Part shown: one piece after another, positions 61,069 through 64,000 of the stretch
Layout of the letters: each line of letters starts with the position of its first letter
Position numbering within the stretch: the stretch's first letter is position 1
Program-made: the position numbers and the translations under genes
Notes under the pieces: generated by a model
Told to the model about the DNA's origin: nothing
Seen by the model: only the letters and a program-made list of their open reading frames with translations
The model's database searches: none
Assembly: GCA_964036045.1 (NCBI GenBank)
Contig: OZ038391.1
Location: forward strand, 36,803,833-36,867,832
Direction: 5' to 3'
Source: Eutreptiella sp. 'Long Island Sound 2002'
Taxonomy: Eukaryota; Euglenozoa; Euglenophyceae; Eutreptiales; Eutreptiaceae
Length of the DNA: 64,000 nucleotides

Positions 61069-62619
61069 CTAGCCCCACGCCAGGTCAAGGGCGGCTGAGA
61101 GGGAGTCCATGTCCTCGATAGTCGCCAGGCGCCATCGGAACAGACGCCACGAGTGGGCGTCGCAGGAGCGGTGGTGCAGGGTGACCTGCGCCAGCACCAT
61201 GGCGTGTGAGGTGTGGCAGGGGAGGACGTGGTGAGTGTGGGAGGCGATGGGACCGGTGGCGAAGATGTGGTCGATGGCGGTGGACCGGGGGGAGCCGTGG
61301 CGGGCGGTGAAGTTGGTGGGAGTGGCTGGGGGGACCAGGCGGTGCCAGGCCGAGAGCGGGCCTAGGGCCCCGAGCGCGGAGGCCAGGGGGGTGCCTGGGG
61401 CTCCCGTGCTGTTGAGGTCGCCCAGGAGGACGCACAGGTCGGGCCGTACGCAGGAGCGGAGGTGGTTCATGAGCTTGACCTCGGAAACCCACTCGGAGTA
61501 CGAGAGGCGTGGGGGGAGGTGGGCGTTGAACAGGAGGGCACGGCCCCCTAGCGAGAGGGGGACCGTGGAGGCAATCCAGTGCGGTCTGTCGTAGACGAGG
61601 TCGGCGAGTTGGGAGGGGGCGCGGAGGGACCGGAGCCAGGCCGTGCGGAGGCCTGAGCCCTGGCCGGAAGCGGTGCTGTAGTGGGCCTCGTACCGCGGTG
61701 GGAGGGCGGGGCGGGCCGCGGCCAAGTCCCAGAGTTCCTGCTCGGCGACCACGTCGGGGGACAGGGCCTCGAGCCAGGTGCGGGCGAGGGAGACTTGGCC
61801 GGCGATGCCGCCCCAGTTGTGCGTGAGAAAGGTGAGGGCTGTGTCGCGGAGGGGGGTGGACGCCTGGTCACGGGGGTCGGGGAGGGAGAGGACGAAGGCG
61901 GGGGTCGGCTGGAGGAGGCGGTCGGGAGGGGGGGCGCAGGGGGTGGCCCAGGGGATGGCGGAGACGGGGACAGCCCAAGACAGTAGCATGCCTTGGAAGC
62001 CGACCACACAGCGGGCGGCAGTGTCACGACTGCACACAGGCGGGGCTTTGTGGGGGGAGGTGCAGAAGAAGTGAGGCCAGTGGTCGGTCGGCGATGTGGG
62101 GAGGTCGACGAAGGCGGTGTGAGGCATGGGGCGTCCACAGTCGGGGCAAGCGGAGGAGGTGACGAGTGGGGCGTCGGGGAGGGTGGGGTGTAGCGCCCAC
62201 GCTGAGGTCGGGCCTGACGAGCGGGTGTACGCTGAGGAAGGGGGGAGGGGGGTTGAAGGCAAGTGGGCGGTGTCCCAGAAGGCGGTCCACTTGGCGTCCA
62301 CGTGCATAGGAGGGGTGATCCAGAAGGAGGGGCCACTGCGCTGGCGGGGGAAGGAGGCGAGCCAACCGCACACTGTGGGGAGGGCGGAGGCGAGGAGCGA
62401 GGGGTGTAGCGACGTGGAGACCTGGGCGGCGTGCAGGAGGTCTCGGAGGGGGCCCGGGGGGAGGTTGGCGGCCGGAGGGAGGCCAAGGGGGAGAAGGTCA
62501 GCAGAGTGTGTGCACACGGGGCAGCGCGTGGGGGCCGGGCGCCGCAGCGTGCCGCAATGAAGGCATATACGGGGGGCGGAGGCCGGTGGTGTGGCGGGTG
62601 CGCGGGGGGGGGGTCCCAC
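61069..62619 (-). CDS. LINE ORF2 N-terminal part: zinc ribbon and AP-like endonuclease
   Basis: This enzyme nicks target DNA to prime reverse transcription. The open frame has 516 codons. Residues 19-36 are a zinc ribbon (C-x2-C-x10-C-x2-C). A second Cys-rich patch lies at 158-204 (CPDCGRP, then FFCTSPHKAPPVC). The endonuclease covers about 262-480: THNWGG (Asn268), AEQELWD (metal-binding Glu295), LLFNAHLPP (Asn365, His367), LLGDLNS (Asp401, Asn403), and TAIDHIF (Asp450, His451). The final TSHAMVLAQV carries the catalytic His472 but Ser where the common SDH motif has Asp. The frame ends in TAG at 61069 and continues in phase through a further TAG at 61006 into the RT. The start at 62619 is only the first candidate after the previous stop. 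Confidence 0.85.
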   Translation of the reverse strand: MGPPPRAPATPPASAPRICLHCGTLRRPAPTRCPVCTHSADLLPLGLPPAANLPPGPLRDLLHAAQVSTSLHPSLLASALPTVCGWLASFPRQRSGPSFWITPPMHVDAKWTAFWDTAHLPSTPLPPSSAYTRSSGPTSAWALHPTLPDAPLVTSSACPDCGRPMPHTAFVDLPTSPTDHWPHFFCTSPHKAPPVCSRDTAARCVVGFQGMLLSWAVPVSAIPWATPCAPPPDRLLQPTPAFVLSLPDPRDQASTPLRDTALTFLTHNWGGIAGQVSLARTWLEALSPDVVAEQELWDLAAARPALPPRYEAHYSTASGQGSGLRTAWLRSLRAPSQLADLVYDRPHWIASTVPLSLGGRALLFNAHLPPRLSYSEWVSEVKLMNHLRSCVRPDLCVLLGDLNSTGAPGTPLASALGALGPLSAWHRLVPPATPTNFTARHGSPRSTAIDHIFATGPIASHTHHVLPCHTSHAMVLAQVTLHHRSCDAHSWRLFRWRLATIEDMDSLSAALDLAWG

Positions 62620-62724
62620 GGGCGTGGGATTGGGGACGGGGCTCCGGGCCGGAGAGGAGGTCAGCCCCGGCGCGGTGGGCGTCGAGTGGGCGGGGGAAGT
62701 GGGAGGCGAGGAAGGTCGCCCAGG

Positions 62725-64000
62725 CTAGGTTCGGGAGGTGGGGAGCGCTGGAGGCGGGGAGAGTGTCCGGCAGGGCGAGTCAGTTGTGTCTGCGGGCACT
62801 GGGGAACATGGCGCCCGGGACTGCCCTGCCTGACGTGGGGGCCGAGGGCGCTGTGCGGCCATGGTGCCGCGGGGAGCGTCGGGGGGAGGAACGGGGGGGT
62901 GACTGCTGGCGGCTGTGTTTGGCGGGGCGGGGCTCAGGGTCGCCCGGCGGTGGGAGGGGGGGGTGTTGAGCGTGGCGGTGGGGGCGTGCCAAGGTTGCCC
63001 ATCGTCCCGTCTGCCCTGGACCGTAAGGGACCAGCCCTCGTTGTGCTGGATGACGCGCGTGGGCAGCGAGGCGAAGAGGGAGGTGTGCAGGGCGGGGGCG
63101 ATGTAGGCGAACGCGTGTCCGCGGCGGGCGTCGGCGTCAGTGACGTACACGACGGTCTGCAGGTTGTGGGTGAGGGTGACTGCCATGGAGGGGTGTGGGC
63201 CTAGGCGGAGGCCTGAGACGCGGACAACGCCGGTGGTGGCTGGCGAGGAGCCGACGGGGGCGAAGGTGGGGACCGAGGAGGCGGGGGTGGCGCCGGTGGC
63301 GGAGGGCGCGGGGGCGCCCGGGAGGGGGGGCTAGCCGAGGAGGGGTGGGGCGGAGATTGGCGCGGGCGGGGCGGCGGCGCCAGGGGCTTGCAGGGAGTGC
63401 GCTGGCGGTGCGGAGGAGCCAAGGCGGAACCAGTCTAGGTCCGCCGTGGAGCGGGGGGGGGGGGCTGTTTTGGTGTAGGAGATGTTTTCCTGGAACTGGG
63501 CCGGGGTAGATAGAAGGCCACACAGCCGCGCGATGGCCGCGCGGAGGGTGTCGGCGGAGGAGACGTGTTGGAGGTCTTTGTAGGCCTCTATGGGGAAGGA
63601 GGGGGCGCTGGCGATGGTGAAGGCCGCCGTCAGCCAGGGAGTGTCGGCATGGGCCTGAGCGGCTGTGATGAGGGGCTGGATGGCCTGGAGGGCAGGTAGG
63701 GAGGCCGCGGAGGAGGCGGCGGCTCCGTACCGTTGGGACATCAGGGTGAGGAGCTTATTGAGGTGGAGGCGGAGGGTGGGCTTGTGGAGGTCGGGGCAGG
63801 AGTGCCAGGCACCTTTGGCGGCGAGCACCAGGCTGGCGGTGGACGTGGAGACCGAGAGGTGCTGCACGGTCCTGGGGGGCAGGTGGCAGTTCTTCCCCAT
63901 AGCCACAATGCACATGGCCGTGTGGTGGGCGTCGGCCTCGGGGACGGAGGAGAGGCCGTCGAGTAAGGTCAGCGTGTCGTGGGAGCTCGGGGTGGGGCCA
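62725..64000 (-). CDS. LINE ORF1-like protein, partial (N-terminus outside the window)
   Basis: The frame is open from the window edge to a TAG at 63331, then continues in the same frame to another TAG at 62725. The first part (about 220 codons) is Ala/Leu-rich and helical-looking, with segments such as LTLLDGLSSVPEADAHH and HKPTLRLHLNKLLTLMSQRYG. A Pro/Ala-rich linker surrounds the TAG. Then comes a compact segment (MAVTLTHNLQTVVYVTDADA, HAFAYIAPALHTSLFASLP, HNEGWSLTVQG). The stretch after about 62990 is very Pro-rich, and near 62750 another frame (PHLPNLAWATFLASHFPRPL) looks more protein-like, so the C-terminus is uncertain. No zinc knuckle or RRM was recognised. The RNA-binding role is inferred from its position ahead of the endonuclease/RT ORF. 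Confidence 0.6.

Larger units (their letters stand above)
56117..64000 (-). mobile_element. APE-type LINE (non-LTR retrotransposon), 3' end complete, 5' end beyond the window
   Basis: Reading from the right edge on minus: ORF1 (open at 64000), ORF2 with zinc ribbon, AP endonuclease, RT, RNase H, CCHC finger and a C-terminal domain, then a 3' UTR of about 1.3 kb and an (AAC)6 tail at 56117-56134 on the array. Target-primed integration is shown by the tail and by the two truncated relatives with target duplications. Interruptions are in-frame TAGs (63331, possibly 62725, 61069, 61006, 59278) and two homopolymer shifts near 58210 and 57841-57851. The copy is either mildly decayed, affected by sequence error, or read with UAG as sense. 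The exact LINE clade cannot be fixed here; an RNase H after RT is found in I-like, R1-like and plant/algal L1-like elements. Confidence 0.88.

Overview
The window reads as nuclear DNA of a GC-rich eukaryote. A chlorophyte (green alga) fits best: it combines an APE-type LINE with a tyrosine-recombinase (DIRS/PAT-like) retrotransposon, uses GC-rich codons, and carries no bacterial operons. This assignment is inferred from element types only. I found no host protein-coding gene, no intact tRNA or rRNA gene and no CRISPR.

About 49 kb of the 64 kb is one G-rich minisatellite with a unit of about 31 bp: a run of 6-9 G, then TATGCCGGAACTTTTG, then (T/G)GGGCT(C/T)A. It occupies six blocks (1-6406, 11686-19661, 19996-22752, 23211-28206, 28943-30271, 30460-56116). 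The unit is not a multiple of 3, so it yields long accidental reading frames (MPELLWAQGG / VCRNFCGLRGG / YAGTFVGSGG on +, Pro-rich on -). I treat none of these as genes. The array has subfamilies limited to parts of it and several recent kilobase-scale tandem duplications.

The array is interrupted by mobile DNA. (1) 6407-11685, minus strand: a DIRS/PAT-like retrotransposon with a gag-like ORF containing a ubiquitin-fold segment, then tyrosine recombinase, reverse transcriptase and RNase H. Its second reading frame is broken only by apparent 1-nt shifts in homopolymers. (2) 56117-64000, minus strand: a LINE running off the right edge, with ORF1, then ORF2 (Cys-rich N-terminus, AP endonuclease, RT, RNase H, CCHC finger, C-terminal domain), a GC-rich 3' UTR and an (AAC)n tail. 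(3) 22753-23210 and 28207-28942: two 5'-truncated copies of the same LINE family in the same orientation, each with an (AAC)n tail and a 13-14 bp target-site duplication made of array sequence. (4) 19662-19995 and 30272-30459: two copies of a short dispersed repeat, the first joined to a tRNA-like pol III promoter.

The overall picture is a satellite domain (centromeric, pericentromeric or subtelomeric) that serves as a landing zone for retroelements. All four protein-related insertions have the C-rich strand as sense. The most interesting points are the LINE reading frame whose only in-frame stops over about 5.8 kb are all TAG, the ubiquitin-like fold inside the DIRS gag, the gag-YR-RT-RH gene order, and the repeated LINE insertion into the G-rich array.
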